Origin: an uncultured Porphyromonas sp.
GTDB taxonomy: Bacteria; Bacteroidota; Bacteroidia; Bacteroidales; Porphyromonadaceae
Direction: 5' to 3'
Assembly (NCBI RefSeq): GCF_947254915.1
Contig: NZ_CAMYEZ010000028.1
Span: 1 to 17,885 of the forward strand
DNA length: 17,885 nucleotides
Under the pieces are notes generated by a model. That model was not told the origin of the DNA. It did not search any database and saw only the letters and a program-made list of their open reading frames with translations. This document shows, piece by piece, positions 6,477 to 14,188 of the stretch. The stretch's first letter is position 1. The number at the start of each line of letters is the position of its first letter. A program made the translations under genes and the position numbers.

Positions 6477-8348
6477 ATGGAAAAAACATTTAAGCTAGGG
6501 CTCTCAGCTCTATTCTTATCTCTCTTTACGCTCACGAGCTGTCACAAGGACAAGGAGGTAGAGGAGCAGCAACCAGCACTCCAGGTCACTGGTATTGAGG
6601 TAGCTGCGAATGCGATCACATTCGAAGTCTCATCAAAAGCCGTAGAACGGGTCGCATATATCTGCCAAGAGGCTGAGACGACAAAGCCCAAGGATGATGA
6701 GGTCATTGCACAGGGCAAGCAGATCGAGGCTAACAAGAAGGTAACTATCAAAGAGGAAAACCTCAAGGGCGATACAGAATATGTAGTCTACGTTGTCGCT
6801 CAGTCTGCCAAAGGCCTGATTGCTGCTACACCACTTAATATGAAGACGAATGAACACGGAGCGGATCAGATACGACTAGACCGAGTGCTCGCCTCATACT
6901 ATGCGGTAGAGAATGACGAGACTGCAAACTATGTTGTTAACCTATCTAATGCCGATCCTAACCAGGCTGGCAATCCGGTCAAGCCGGGTGACGTACAGGT
7001 CGTCCTATCCCTCTACAACGTCAAGGACAAGAACCCTAAGTCGCCATCGCTACCTGTAGGTATCTATACATTGGGTGAGAAGATGCCCTTCGAGATAGAG
7101 TCTGGACAGTCTGCCTTTTACTTTGTCAATGACGAGGGTGCTGCTACCGCTCTCCCATTTTCTGAGAGTACTGTAGAGGTCCAGAAGAAGGACGATAAGT
7201 ATCAAATAAAGATCAACCTAACCGACGGATCTGGACGACCCGTCTGGGCATACTATGAGGGCCCGATCAGCTTTCCTCTAGTCGGAGAGGCTTCCTTTGA
7301 GCCGTTTGACAAACCTCAGGACATTACCTTCACACAGGCTCAAGGACGCTACTATGGCAACTGGTTCGCACCACATAGCGACAACTTCCACATAGACTTC
7401 CTGGCAGGAAAGATGGAGAAGGGGAAGCTCCTGTCTGGCTACCAGCTCAGCTTGGATGGCTTCATGCACAAGGTCGCAGACTACAACGACCTCAACATAC
7501 GTATTGAGGCGGGCGAGTACACTGTAGACGGACGTGACGTCAAGTCTTTCAACTGCCTACCTATGACAGTAAAGCGCGGTGAGCTGATACCCCTCTTCGG
7601 CACCAATTTAGCTATAGGATCCTACCTCAAGTACATTGATCCAGAGACTGGACTAGGCAAGATCGGATATTTTACATCGGGTAAGATGAAGGTTGAGGAC
7701 AAGGGAACGAGCTATAAGTTCACCTTCGACTTCAAGACCCCAGAGGGGCAGTCCATCAAAGGAACCTTTGATGCTCCGATGAAGTTGGGCAACTTCAACG
7801 ACAACGATAAAACCATGCCAAGGAGACCTTGGAGCACCATCAAGGGAGATCATCAGATCTCTTACCCCAAAGATGCTAAGCTTACAGCTAACTTCATGGG
7901 CAACTATTTAGACACGCGCTTTAATACTTGGATGCTCGTACTCGCTTCAGACAAGGGGGGAGAGATGATCACTACAGAGCTTGTCACGCCACTTGCAGCT
8001 GGCATGAAGCTAGTAGCAGGCACTTATAAGGTCGGCTGGGGAGTAGCTCCCTTCAAGGCATTCCCAGGTACGATGTCTTATGCTTCGCACGACTTCATCT
8101 ACAGCTGGTTTGGAGATACTTCCAAGGCTGATGGAGAGGGAAACTCAACCTTCTATGCTCCACTCTGTGAGGGCACTATCACCGTTCAGGAGAGCGAAGA
8201 CCAGTACACCATCGTGGTGGATGCTAAAGATGATGCAGGGAACAGTATCAAAGGCACATGGACTGGCAAGGCTGATATAAAGAACTTCAGCCAGGCCTCT
8301 GCCAAAAAGAAAGTAGCACTCCTTCTTAAGTACCTCAAGAAGAAATAG
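6477..8348 (+). CDS. Lipoprotein with FN3-like domain and three copies of the neighbour's domain
   Basis: A 623-residue protein with a lipoprotein signal peptide; the lipobox is LTSC with Cys22, followed by charged HKDKEVEE, an acidic start often linked to surface display of Bacteroidota lipoproteins. Residues about 36-124 look like one fibronectin-type-III-like domain (VTGIEVAANAITFEVSS ... EYVVYVVAQSAKG). Three longer domains follow at about 133-265, 283-435 and 467-600, with the neighbour's order of motifs: hydrophobic strand, [LA].xGxY turn (LPVGIYT, IEAGEYT, LVAGTYK), and a D.Y.[IF] strand with closing G..G or G..D (KYQIKINL, SYKFTFDF, QYTIVVDA; IKGTFDAPM, IKGTWTGKA). The C-terminus is unusually basic (AKKKVALLLKYLKKK). 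Probably co-transcribed and co-functional with the upstream gene at the cell surface; function unknown. Confidence 0.85.
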   Translation: MEKTFKLGLSALFLSLFTLTSCHKDKEVEEQQPALQVTGIEVAANAITFEVSSKAVERVAYICQEAETTKPKDDEVIAQGKQIEANKKVTIKEENLKGDTEYVVYVVAQSAKGLIAATPLNMKTNEHGADQIRLDRVLASYYAVENDETANYVVNLSNADPNQAGNPVKPGDVQVVLSLYNVKDKNPKSPSLPVGIYTLGEKMPFEIESGQSAFYFVNDEGAATALPFSESTVEVQKKDDKYQIKINLTDGSGRPVWAYYEGPISFPLVGEASFEPFDKPQDITFTQAQGRYYGNWFAPHSDNFHIDFLAGKMEKGKLLSGYQLSLDGFMHKVADYNDLNIRIEAGEYTVDGRDVKSFNCLPMTVKRGELIPLFGTNLAIGSYLKYIDPETGLGKIGYFTSGKMKVEDKGTSYKFTFDFKTPEGQSIKGTFDAPMKLGNFNDNDKTMPRRPWSTIKGDHQISYPKDAKLTANFMGNYLDTRFNTWMLVLASDKGGEMITTELVTPLAAGMKLVAGTYKVGWGVAPFKAFPGTMSYASHDFIYSWFGDTSKADGEGNSTFYAPLCEGTITVQESEDQYTIVVDAKDDAGNSIKGTWTGKADIKNFSQASAKKKVALLLKYLKKK

Positions 8349-8371
8349 CAGAACAGTTGCTCTAGTATCGA

Positions 8372-8409
8372 GACGCACGAGACGTGTAGCAACGCACGAC
8401 TCGTGCGTC
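8372..8409. terminator. Hairpin after the lipoprotein gene
   Basis: GACGCACGAG (8372-8381) and CTCGTGCGTC (8400-8409) form a perfect 10-bp stem with an 18-nt loop. The loop contains a second copy of ACGCACGA (8392-8399), so the right arm can alternatively fold onto the nearer copy. There is no T-run, so this is a candidate transcript end or 3'-stabilising structure rather than a typical intrinsic terminator. Confidence 0.4.
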
Positions 8410-8423
8410 CGTCGCATCTAAGC

Positions 8424-8462
8424 TATACGTGTCACCTGCTGTGCGTACGCACGTGACGTATA
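8424..8462. repeat. Nested imperfect palindrome
   Basis: TATACGTGTCAC (8424-8435) pairs with GTGACGTATA (8453-8462) except for a two-base bulge. The inner part is the perfect 12-bp palindrome GTGCGTACGCAC (8441-8452). It stands directly between two other hairpins. Confidence 0.45.
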
Positions 8463-8464
8463 AT

Positions 8465-8500
8465 CGTTGTAGGGGCGCTCGACCGAGCGTCCCTGCAACG
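8465..8500. repeat. REP-like palindrome
   Basis: The arms CGTTGTAGGGGCGCTC and GAGCGTCCCTGCAACG pair with two mismatches around a GACC loop. Sequences of the GTAGGGGCG...CGTCCCTGCAAC type are common intergenic palindromes in bacteria. It may act as a bidirectional transcription end between the lipoprotein operon and transketolase. Confidence 0.5.
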
Positions 8501-8634
8501 GGCTACGCGTCTCGCGCTAACGTCTAGTCTCTAATAAGCCGTTGAGTCGCTCATCGTTACGATCTGTTGAGGAGCGCGCAGGTCTCAGGGTGACGTTGAG
8601 TGCACCAGCGTGCAGACTCTATTGCGTGCTGTGC

Positions 8635-8642
8635 TACCTTTG
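8635..8642 (+). promoter_or_regulatory. Upstream candidate -7 box before transketolase
   Basis: TACCTTTG matches TAnnTTTG. The TTG at 8622-8624 is only 10 bp upstream, too close for a -33 box. If active it would give a leader of about 160 nt for tkt or a short separate transcript. Confidence 0.3.
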
Positions 8643-8737
8643 CACTGTCAACTAACTAGACATAGACAAGTGCGTCCCGACAGCGCTTCCTCGTCTGATC
8701 GCTCTGATGCCCTCTAACTTCTAATCGCTAATTTTCG

Positions 8738-8745
8738 TACCTTTG
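8738..8745 (+). promoter_or_regulatory. Proximal candidate -7 box of the transketolase operon
   Basis: TACCTTTG (8738-8745) is the nearest full match to the Bacteroidota -7 box and would start RNA near 8752, about 58 nt before the ATG. No TTG is found at the -33 position. Confidence 0.45.
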
Positions 8746-8809
8746 AAGTCGTAAGTTTTACCTGTGAGCCGAAGGTCTCACCTTTACAGTAAAGAACCTC
8801 TATCGCATT

Positions 8810-10897
8810 ATGAGCAACGAAATGACTGATCAGACTTTATCAACCCAAGAGCATCCTATGAGCATCGCTGAGCGTGCTGCCGACAATATCCGCGCCCTCG
8901 CCATCTCGATGGTCGAGCACGCTAAGAGTGGCCACCCAGGCGGGACTATGGGCGGAGCGGACTTTATCCAGGTCCTCTTCTCCGAGCAACTGCGCTATGA
9001 CCCTCGCCATCCGGAGCACCCCGCACGGGATCGCTTCTTTATGGATCCTGGCCACATGTCGCCGATGCTCTACGCACAGCTCGCACTGGCGGGATTCTTT
9101 ACGATGGATGAGCTGGCAGCCTTCCGCTCGTGGGGCAGTCCTACGCCAGGACACCCGGAGCTTTGTCGTAGCCGTATGATCGAGAACACCAGTGGTCCGC
9201 TGGGACAGGGACACACCTACGCTGTGGGTGCAGCCATTGCAGCGAAGTTCCTCCAGCACCGTCTTGGCGATACGCTGATGCCACAGCGTATCTACGCTTT
9301 TATCTCTGACGGCGGTATCCAGGAGGAGATCAGTCAGGGTGCGGGGCGCATTGCGGGCGACCTTGGGCTAGACAACCTGATCATGTACTACGACTGTAAC
9401 GACATACAGCTCTCGACGCGTGTCGAGGATATCACGGCTGAGGACGTTGCGGCTAAGTATGATGCGTGGGGCTGGAACGTCTTTGAGGTGCCAGGCAACG
9501 ATCCAGCGGCGCTAAGTCAGGTGCTCCAAGACGCTATCGAGACTTCCGAAGAGACGGGCGCACCGACGCTTATCATTGGCTACACCAATATGGCTTACAA
9601 GGCGGTTGACGAGGAGGGTAATCCGCTGGCAAATCTGATCGCAACGCACGGCCAACCGATCTCTAAGGCGGGTGCTTCGTATGCTAAGACGATGCAGGCA
9701 CTGGGTGCTGACCCGGACAATCCTTTCACCATATACGAGGATGTGGCTGCCTACTACGCTGATCGTCGCGAGGAACTCATCGCCTACTGGGATGGTCAGT
9801 ACAAAATCCAGGAGAAATACAAGAAGGAGCACCCTGATCAGGCGAAACTCTATGACCGCTGGTTTGCTGCAGAGCCTACCTACGATGTCGCTTGGCAGGA
9901 GATCGCTCAGAAGGCTAATCAGGCAACGCGTGCCGCCTCGGCAACGGTGCTGGGTGAACTGGCGAAGCGGGTGGACAATATGATCGTTGCCTCGGCCGAC
10001 CTCTCTAACTCGGACAAGACGGACGGCTATCTCAAGGGTACGAAGGCTCTGGAGGCGGGCGACTTCTCAGGCAAGTTCCTCCAGGCGGGAGTCTCGGAGC
10101 TTACGATGGCTGCGCTCTGCGTGGGTATCACCCTGCATGGCGGTATGCGTGCGGCGTGCGGTACCTTCTTTGTCTTCTCAGACTATATGAAGCCTGTCGT
10201 CCGTATGGCCGGGCTGATGGAGCAACCGGTCATCTTCATCTGGTCACACGACTCCTTTAGAGTTGGTGAGGACGGACCGACGCACGAGCCGGTCGAGCAG
10301 GAGGCACAGATACGTCTCCTAGAGCATCTGCACAATCACTCGGGTCGTCGTGCCCTACAGGTACTACGCCCAGCCGATGTGCATGAGGCTACGGTCGCCT
10401 GGCAGATGGCTATGGAAAACCTCCACACGCCGACGGCTCTCATCCTCTCTCGCCAAAACATCCAAGACTTACCTAATCCCACTTATGAGCGTGCTTGCCA
10501 GTTGAAGCATGGCGCTTACGTGGTTTCTGATACGACGCCTGCGGGCGAGACGCCCGACATGACGCTCATCGCCTCGGGTAGTGAGGTGAGCACCTTAGTA
10601 CAAGCTGCTGAGCTACTCCAAGGCAAGGGGCACAAGCTACGCATCGTCTCGGTACCGAGCGAAGGACTCTTCTTCGATCAGCCTGCGACGTATCGTGAGA
10701 GCGTGATCCCTGCTAAGGGCGTGCGCTTCGGTCTGACCGCTGGTCTGCCTGTGACGCTCCTCCGCTTGGTCGGGGATATGGAGCATATCCATGGGTTGGA
10801 GAGCTTCGGCTTCTCCGCTCCTTACACGGTGCTGGACGAGAAGCTCGGCTTCACCGCAGAGGCGGTGGCACAGCGTATCGAGGAGCTCTGCCGATAG
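8810..10897 (+). CDS. tkt: Transketolase
   Basis: A 695-residue thiamine-diphosphate enzyme that moves two-carbon ketol units between sugar phosphates in the non-oxidative pentose phosphate pathway, acting in the cytoplasm. Family marks in order: GHPGG (41-45), GPLGQGH with His135, the cofactor segment SDGGIQEE with Asp167 and Asn197 in YYDCND (the usual GDG and NN/DNG forms are altered but the metal ligands are kept), the catalytic-Glu segment GVSELTM with Glu430, and GEDGPTHEP (486-494). Length is normal for the family. The ATG at 8810 lacks a Shine-Dalgarno; Met5 or Met17 (MSIAERAADN) are possible alternative starts, and homology begins near residue 18. It heads a tight operon: the TPR gene starts 12 bp after its stop. 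Confidence 0.96.
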   Translation: MSNEMTDQTLSTQEHPMSIAERAADNIRALAISMVEHAKSGHPGGTMGGADFIQVLFSEQLRYDPRHPEHPARDRFFMDPGHMSPMLYAQLALAGFFTMDELAAFRSWGSPTPGHPELCRSRMIENTSGPLGQGHTYAVGAAIAAKFLQHRLGDTLMPQRIYAFISDGGIQEEISQGAGRIAGDLGLDNLIMYYDCNDIQLSTRVEDITAEDVAAKYDAWGWNVFEVPGNDPAALSQVLQDAIETSEETGAPTLIIGYTNMAYKAVDEEGNPLANLIATHGQPISKAGASYAKTMQALGADPDNPFTIYEDVAAYYADRREELIAYWDGQYKIQEKYKKEHPDQAKLYDRWFAAEPTYDVAWQEIAQKANQATRAASATVLGELAKRVDNMIVASADLSNSDKTDGYLKGTKALEAGDFSGKFLQAGVSELTMAALCVGITLHGGMRAACGTFFVFSDYMKPVVRMAGLMEQPVIFIWSHDSFRVGEDGPTHEPVEQEAQIRLLEHLHNHSGRRALQVLRPADVHEATVAWQMAMENLHTPTALILSRQNIQDLPNPTYERACQLKHGAYVVSDTTPAGETPDMTLIASGSEVSTLVQAAELLQGKGHKLRIVSVPSEGLFFDQPATYRESVIPAKGVRFGLTAGLPVTLLRLVGDMEHIHGLESFGFSAPYTVLDEKLGFTAEAVAQRIEELCR

Positions 10898-10909
10898 TGG
10901 ACAAGAGCT

Positions 10910-11926
10910 ATGGGACTATTCTCACGCTTCAAGAAATCAAGCAAAAAGTCTCCTGACTCAACCGAACCAGTCGAGCAGGAGACGCTAGATGCCACGCAGG
11001 AGGTGGCGGAGCAATCAACCGAGCCTAAGGCAGATACGCTCAAGGCGAACACGCTTAAGTTTGACGCACTCCGTGCACTCAAGATCGGCGAGGTGGACTT
11101 TGCGATACGTGCTCTGCGCACTTCGCTAGAGGAGATCGATGATCCTGAGTGTCGCCTTTACCTAGCGCAGGCTTTACAGCGCAAGCCCGACCTAGCTGGC
11201 TCGATGGCCGAGCTAACTACCATACTGGAGGCTTATCCAGACTATCCGATGGCGCTCTATGAGGCGACGAAGGTTGCCAATGGGCTGGACCAGCACAGCG
11301 AGACGATCGCCTACGCTGAGCGTGCCTTGGCGACCGAACTAGAGACGGTAGAGCAAGCTGAGCTATATCGTATGAAAGCTCAGGCGCAACTGGCTCTAAG
11401 TGAGTCTGAGCAAGCGCTCGCTACCATTGACCAAGCATTACAGTTGACCGACGAAGTACCACTCTACTGGCTCATCAAGGTGAAAGTGCTGATAGCGCTG
11501 GAGCGTTGGGAGGAGGCTTTGGCGGTTGCTCTAGAGACGGCCGAGAAGTTTCCCGAGGAGGAGCGAGCTTACCTTTACGAGGGTTTGATCACTTACCACG
11601 AGGGCGACAAGGAGCGTGCTGAGCATGCTTTCCGACAGGTGGTGGAGACGGATCCCTTCAACGTGGAGGGCTATATGCACCTGACGCATCTCGTAGAGGA
11701 GCTACGGGGCAAGGAGGCTGCTGCCGATGAGATGGAGCAGGCTCTGGATATGATCCCCCAGCCGACCCGTGCGCTCCTCGACTATGCGGCTCTACTATAC
11801 AAAGAGTGCGACCGCACGGAGCAGTACGAGGGAGTGCAGCAGATGCTGGTGGATCTTCCTGAAGACGCTGAGACAAAGGCGGGCGAGGTCAACTTCGCTG
11901 GTCTATACGCTGGCGGCTTTTACTAA
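10910..11926 (+). CDS. Cytoplasmic tetratricopeptide-repeat protein
   Basis: A 338-residue acidic protein with no signal peptide or membrane segment. A basic, Ser/Lys-rich start (MGLFSRFKKSSKKS) and a low-complexity acidic linker (about 15-45) precede helical repeats from about 50 to 310 with TPR-like signatures, such as ALYEATKVANGLDQHSE and AYLYEGLITYHEGDKERAEH followed by AFRQVVETDPFN. The start lies 12 bp after the transketolase stop and the gene ends 15 bp before the RNase H gene, so it is probably translated from the same message. TPR proteins are scaffolds; the partner here is unknown. The family is sure, the role is not. Confidence 0.88.
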   Translation: MGLFSRFKKSSKKSPDSTEPVEQETLDATQEVAEQSTEPKADTLKANTLKFDALRALKIGEVDFAIRALRTSLEEIDDPECRLYLAQALQRKPDLAGSMAELTTILEAYPDYPMALYEATKVANGLDQHSETIAYAERALATELETVEQAELYRMKAQAQLALSESEQALATIDQALQLTDEVPLYWLIKVKVLIALERWEEALAVALETAEKFPEEERAYLYEGLITYHEGDKERAEHAFRQVVETDPFNVEGYMHLTHLVEELRGKEAAADEMEQALDMIPQPTRALLDYAALLYKECDRTEQYEGVQQMLVDLPEDAETKAGEVNFAGLYAGGFY

Positions 11927-11941
11927 AAGGAGAAAGCCACG

Positions 11942-12640
11942 ATGTCAGCCAAGCAACGCAAGTGGTATGTCGTATGGGAGGGCTATCGCCCAGGCGTCTA
12001 TGACAACTGGCGGGACTGCCAGCTACAGGTCGTAGGCTTCCAAGGAGCTAAGTTCAAGTCCTACCCAACCTCAGAGCAAGCGCAGGCAGCGTTCGAACTG
12101 GGCTACCAAGAGGGACGCCAGCTGGGACAGCAGCATCGTGTCGCCAAGCCCGAGAGCAACCGACTACAGGTACAGCACAGTGTGGAGCAAGCGCCTGACC
12201 AGTTGATCGGTGACAAGATAGCGCCTGCGGGTTTCATCAACCATTCGATCGCTGTCGATGGAGCCTGCTCGTCCAATCCGGGTGTGACGGAGTATCGTGG
12301 CGTCTACACCTTTAGCCATGCGGAGCTCTTTCGGGCGGTCATCCCGTGGGGCACCAACAACATTGGCGAGTACCTAGCCATCGTTCACGCCTTGGCGCTG
12401 ATGGAGCAGGGCAAACTCCCGCCACTGCCCATCTACTCCGATAGTAAGGTGGCGCTCGGGTGGGTAGCGCAGGCTCGCTGTCGTACGCGCCTGGACTCGA
12501 CCGACCCACGTAGTGCTAAGACCTACGAATTGATCGTCCGAGCCTCACATTGGTTGAAGACGCACACCTTTCGGGTGCCACTGCTGAAGTGGGACACGGT
12601 CGCTTGGGGCGAGATCCCCGCAGACTTCGGCCGTAAGTAG
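11942..12640 (+). CDS. Ribonuclease H with N-terminal viroplasmin-like domain
   Basis: A 232-residue protein. Residues 6-50 (KWYVVWEGYRPGVYDNW..C... GAKFKSY) form a viroplasmin/RHBD-type RNA:DNA-hybrid binding domain, as in eukaryotic RNase H1 and many Bacteroidota enzymes. A linker follows, then a type 1 RNase H fold from about 100 to 230. The acidic catalytic set is visible: Asp106 in VDGACSSNPG, Glu143 in NIGEYLA, Asp167 in YSDSKVA and Asp218 in KWDT; the C-terminus WGEIPADFGRK is typical of this subgroup. It should cut the RNA strand of RNA:DNA hybrids such as primers and R-loops. The ATG at 11942 has a good Shine-Dalgarno, AAGGAG at 11927-11932, nine bases upstream. It is followed after 9 bp by the ATP-grasp-like gene. 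Confidence 0.92.
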   Translation: MSAKQRKWYVVWEGYRPGVYDNWRDCQLQVVGFQGAKFKSYPTSEQAQAAFELGYQEGRQLGQQHRVAKPESNRLQVQHSVEQAPDQLIGDKIAPAGFINHSIAVDGACSSNPGVTEYRGVYTFSHAELFRAVIPWGTNNIGEYLAIVHALALMEQGKLPPLPIYSDSKVALGWVAQARCRTRLDSTDPRSAKTYELIVRASHWLKTHTFRVPLLKWDTVAWGEIPADFGRK

Positions 12641-12649
12641 CCGACGCTT

Positions 12650-13846
12650 ATGCGCACGCCACTCTTCGTCTGCAACATCGGCCACGAGGTCGCACTGGAG
12701 GCTGGCGACCCGCTTCACTACACCCCGCCACGGATCATTCGTCAGATGCGCTCCGCACTCTGGAGCCTTCCCCTCTGGGCAACGCCTTCGTGGCTTGAGG
12801 ACACAACGTGGTGGGTGCACCCCTTTGGCAAAAGCCTCTCGCCCTATCTCACTGACCGAGAGCTGAGCCATATAGCGAAAGATGGGGTAGGGGACGCCGA
12901 AATCACACTCTGGGGCCATGAGCGAAGCTTGTCGCACAGCCTGGCGAAGCTCTATGGAATAAGCGCTGGAGAGGCGTGTAGCGAGCTTTCGCAGAAGCTG
13001 ATGCCTTGCTGGACCAGAGCCGCAAGTGTACGCTTCTTCGAGAGCTACAGTAGCGTGCCGTGGCGCAGTCGTGTTGCGATGATCACTGAGATAGGCGCCT
13101 TGGCGGAGTTTTTGACCCACGGTCCCTGTCTCGTCAAGCTCCCCTTTAGCAGCTCGGGAAGAGGGCTCTGGCGCATCAACCAGTTGGACAACCACCTCGA
13201 GGAGACGCTTCGCAAGCTTTTGCAAAGGCACCGCACCCTCCTCGTGGAGCCCCTGCTTGACAAACAGCAGGACTACGGTGCCGAGTACTATATAAATAAG
13301 GAGTGCGAGGTGCAGTTCGTCGGCCTATGCGCCTTCGAGACGGACGACCAAGGGCGCTACCTAGAGAGCCTCTGCCAAGATCCCGAGGAGACGCTCCGGC
13401 AACTCACAGACAGCCTCACAGATCCCGACGAACTGTACCAAGCTCTGGAGCAGCACCGCGCCTACCTCTCCCGTGAGGTAGCACCCTACTACCAAGGCCC
13501 CGTCGGCATCGACCTGCTCACCTACCGTCCCGACACACTCAGCCCCAGCCTCGCCCTGCACCCGTGGGTCGAGATCAACCTGCGCTACACCATGGGGCAC
13601 TACGCTCTAGACCTCTACCGTGAGCGCACCCCTCAGGGGAGCCCCAACCAATATCGCTTCGGCATCCTCTCCGCACCACGTGCCAAAGCCCTCCTTGCCA
13701 CCGCCACAATCCCAACACTAGACACCTCAGGTCGCCTGCGCTCAGGTCTCCTCCCGCTCACCTCCACCAACCTAGACACCGACCTCGCCACCGCCTCCCA
13801 CCTCGCCTACCTCCGCACCCTAACGATCAAAAAGACGGACTCTTGA
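12650..13846 (+). CDS. Uncharacterised ATP-grasp-like protein next to RNase H
   Basis: A 398-residue soluble protein with ATP-grasp marks: a lysine and small-residue loop LVKLPFSSSGRGL (161-173), a hinge-like LLVEPLLDK (197-205), GAEYYI (210-215), GIDLL with Asp288, and WVEINLRYTMGHY (306-318), where Glu308 and Asn310 fit the E-x-N Mg-ATP ligands. The N-terminal 130 residues (NIGHEVALEAGD, TPSWLEDTTWWVHPFGK) would be the substrate-side domain. ATP-grasp enzymes ligate a carboxylate to an amine or thiol through an acyl phosphate; the substrate is unknown. It starts 9 bp after RNase H and ends the tkt operon. The last 60 codons are strikingly C-rich on the coding strand. Its reading frame stays open after the TGA into the adjoining repeat. 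Confidence 0.82.
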   Translation: MRTPLFVCNIGHEVALEAGDPLHYTPPRIIRQMRSALWSLPLWATPSWLEDTTWWVHPFGKSLSPYLTDRELSHIAKDGVGDAEITLWGHERSLSHSLAKLYGISAGEACSELSQKLMPCWTRAASVRFFESYSSVPWRSRVAMITEIGALAEFLTHGPCLVKLPFSSSGRGLWRINQLDNHLEETLRKLLQRHRTLLVEPLLDKQQDYGAEYYINKECEVQFVGLCAFETDDQGRYLESLCQDPEETLRQLTDSLTDPDELYQALEQHRAYLSREVAPYYQGPVGIDLLTYRPDTLSPSLALHPWVEINLRYTMGHYALDLYRERTPQGSPNQYRFGILSAPRAKALLATATIPTLDTSGRLRSGLLPLTSTNLDTDLATASHLAYLRTLTIKKTDS

Positions 13847-13856
13847 GAGCGGATTA

Positions 13857-14040
13857 CGCTCCCCACGGAGGAAATCCCCGCTAGCTCACGAGAAAACGAA
13901 AATTCTTCACCGAGGGCCGAAATAAAAGTTCGGAAGAATGAAATGAAACTTCGGAAGAACGAAATCAAACTTCCGAAGAATTTCTCCGTGCCTCCGTGGA
14001 GAATGAAAAGTCTCCACCGAGGAATATCCCGAATTCCTTC
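13857..14040 (+). repeat. Dispersed repeat cassette, copy 2
   Basis: Same orientation as the copy at 4607-4790. Three tandem 21-bp units start at 13925, 13946 and 13967 and are cleaner than in copy 1 (AAACTTCGGAAGAA followed by YGAAATS). The right arm CTCCGTGGAGAAT (13992-14004) is intact; the left arm ATTCTTCACCGAG is eroded. Outer boxes CTCCCCACGGAGGAAATCCC (13859-13878) and TCTCCACCGAGGAATATCCC (about 14011-14030) flank it in direct orientation. The long terminal inverted repeats and target duplication of copy 1 are absent. Confidence 0.75.
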
Positions 14041-14133
14041 GTTCGTGCCCGTACACCCACCCGTCAAATCCCCCGTCATGCGCTTCTACAGCGCACTTCC
14101 GCACGATCTCTCCCGAATTTAGTTGCAAAGCTA

Positions 14134-14164
14134 TTGAAAGAGTGAAAATAAATACATATCTTTG
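14134..14164 (+). promoter_or_regulatory. Bacteroidota-type promoter for the cysteine-ladder LRR gene
   Basis: TTG at 14134-14136 and TATCTTTG at 14157-14164 are separated by 20 bp, the textbook -33/-7 spacing in this phylum. This is the only promoter in the window with both boxes well placed. RNA would start near 14171, leaving a leader of about 145 nt. Confidence 0.6.
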
Positions 14165-14188
14165 CAGATAGAGACTGAGGTGTAGCAG

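Larger units (their letters stand above)
8349..8809. other. 461-bp gene-free region with palindromes and two -7 boxes
   Basis: Right after the lipoprotein stop there are three strong inverted repeats (8372-8409, 8424-8462, 8465-8500). The right half carries two TACCTTTG boxes (8635-8642, 8738-8745). A 13-bp palindrome CTTTACAGTAAAG lies at 8782-8794, 15 bp before the transketolase ATG, and could be an operator or a weak leader hairpin. Between 8501 and 8630 I see nothing I can name. Confidence 0.7.

Noticed and set aside
8840..9259. Minus-strand open frame of 139 codons within transketolase
   Set aside because: It is antisense to a well-conserved enzyme, shows no recognisable motif, and is explained by the high-GC codon pattern.
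12545..13231. Minus-strand open frame of 228 codons over the RNase H/ATP-grasp junction
   Set aside because: It overlaps two genes with clear catalytic motifs on the plus strand and looks like a compositional shadow.
13844..13846. TGA of the ATP-grasp gene as a recoded or readthrough codon
   Set aside because: No recoding signal is visible, and what follows is a dispersed repeat found elsewhere; the protein is complete without it.
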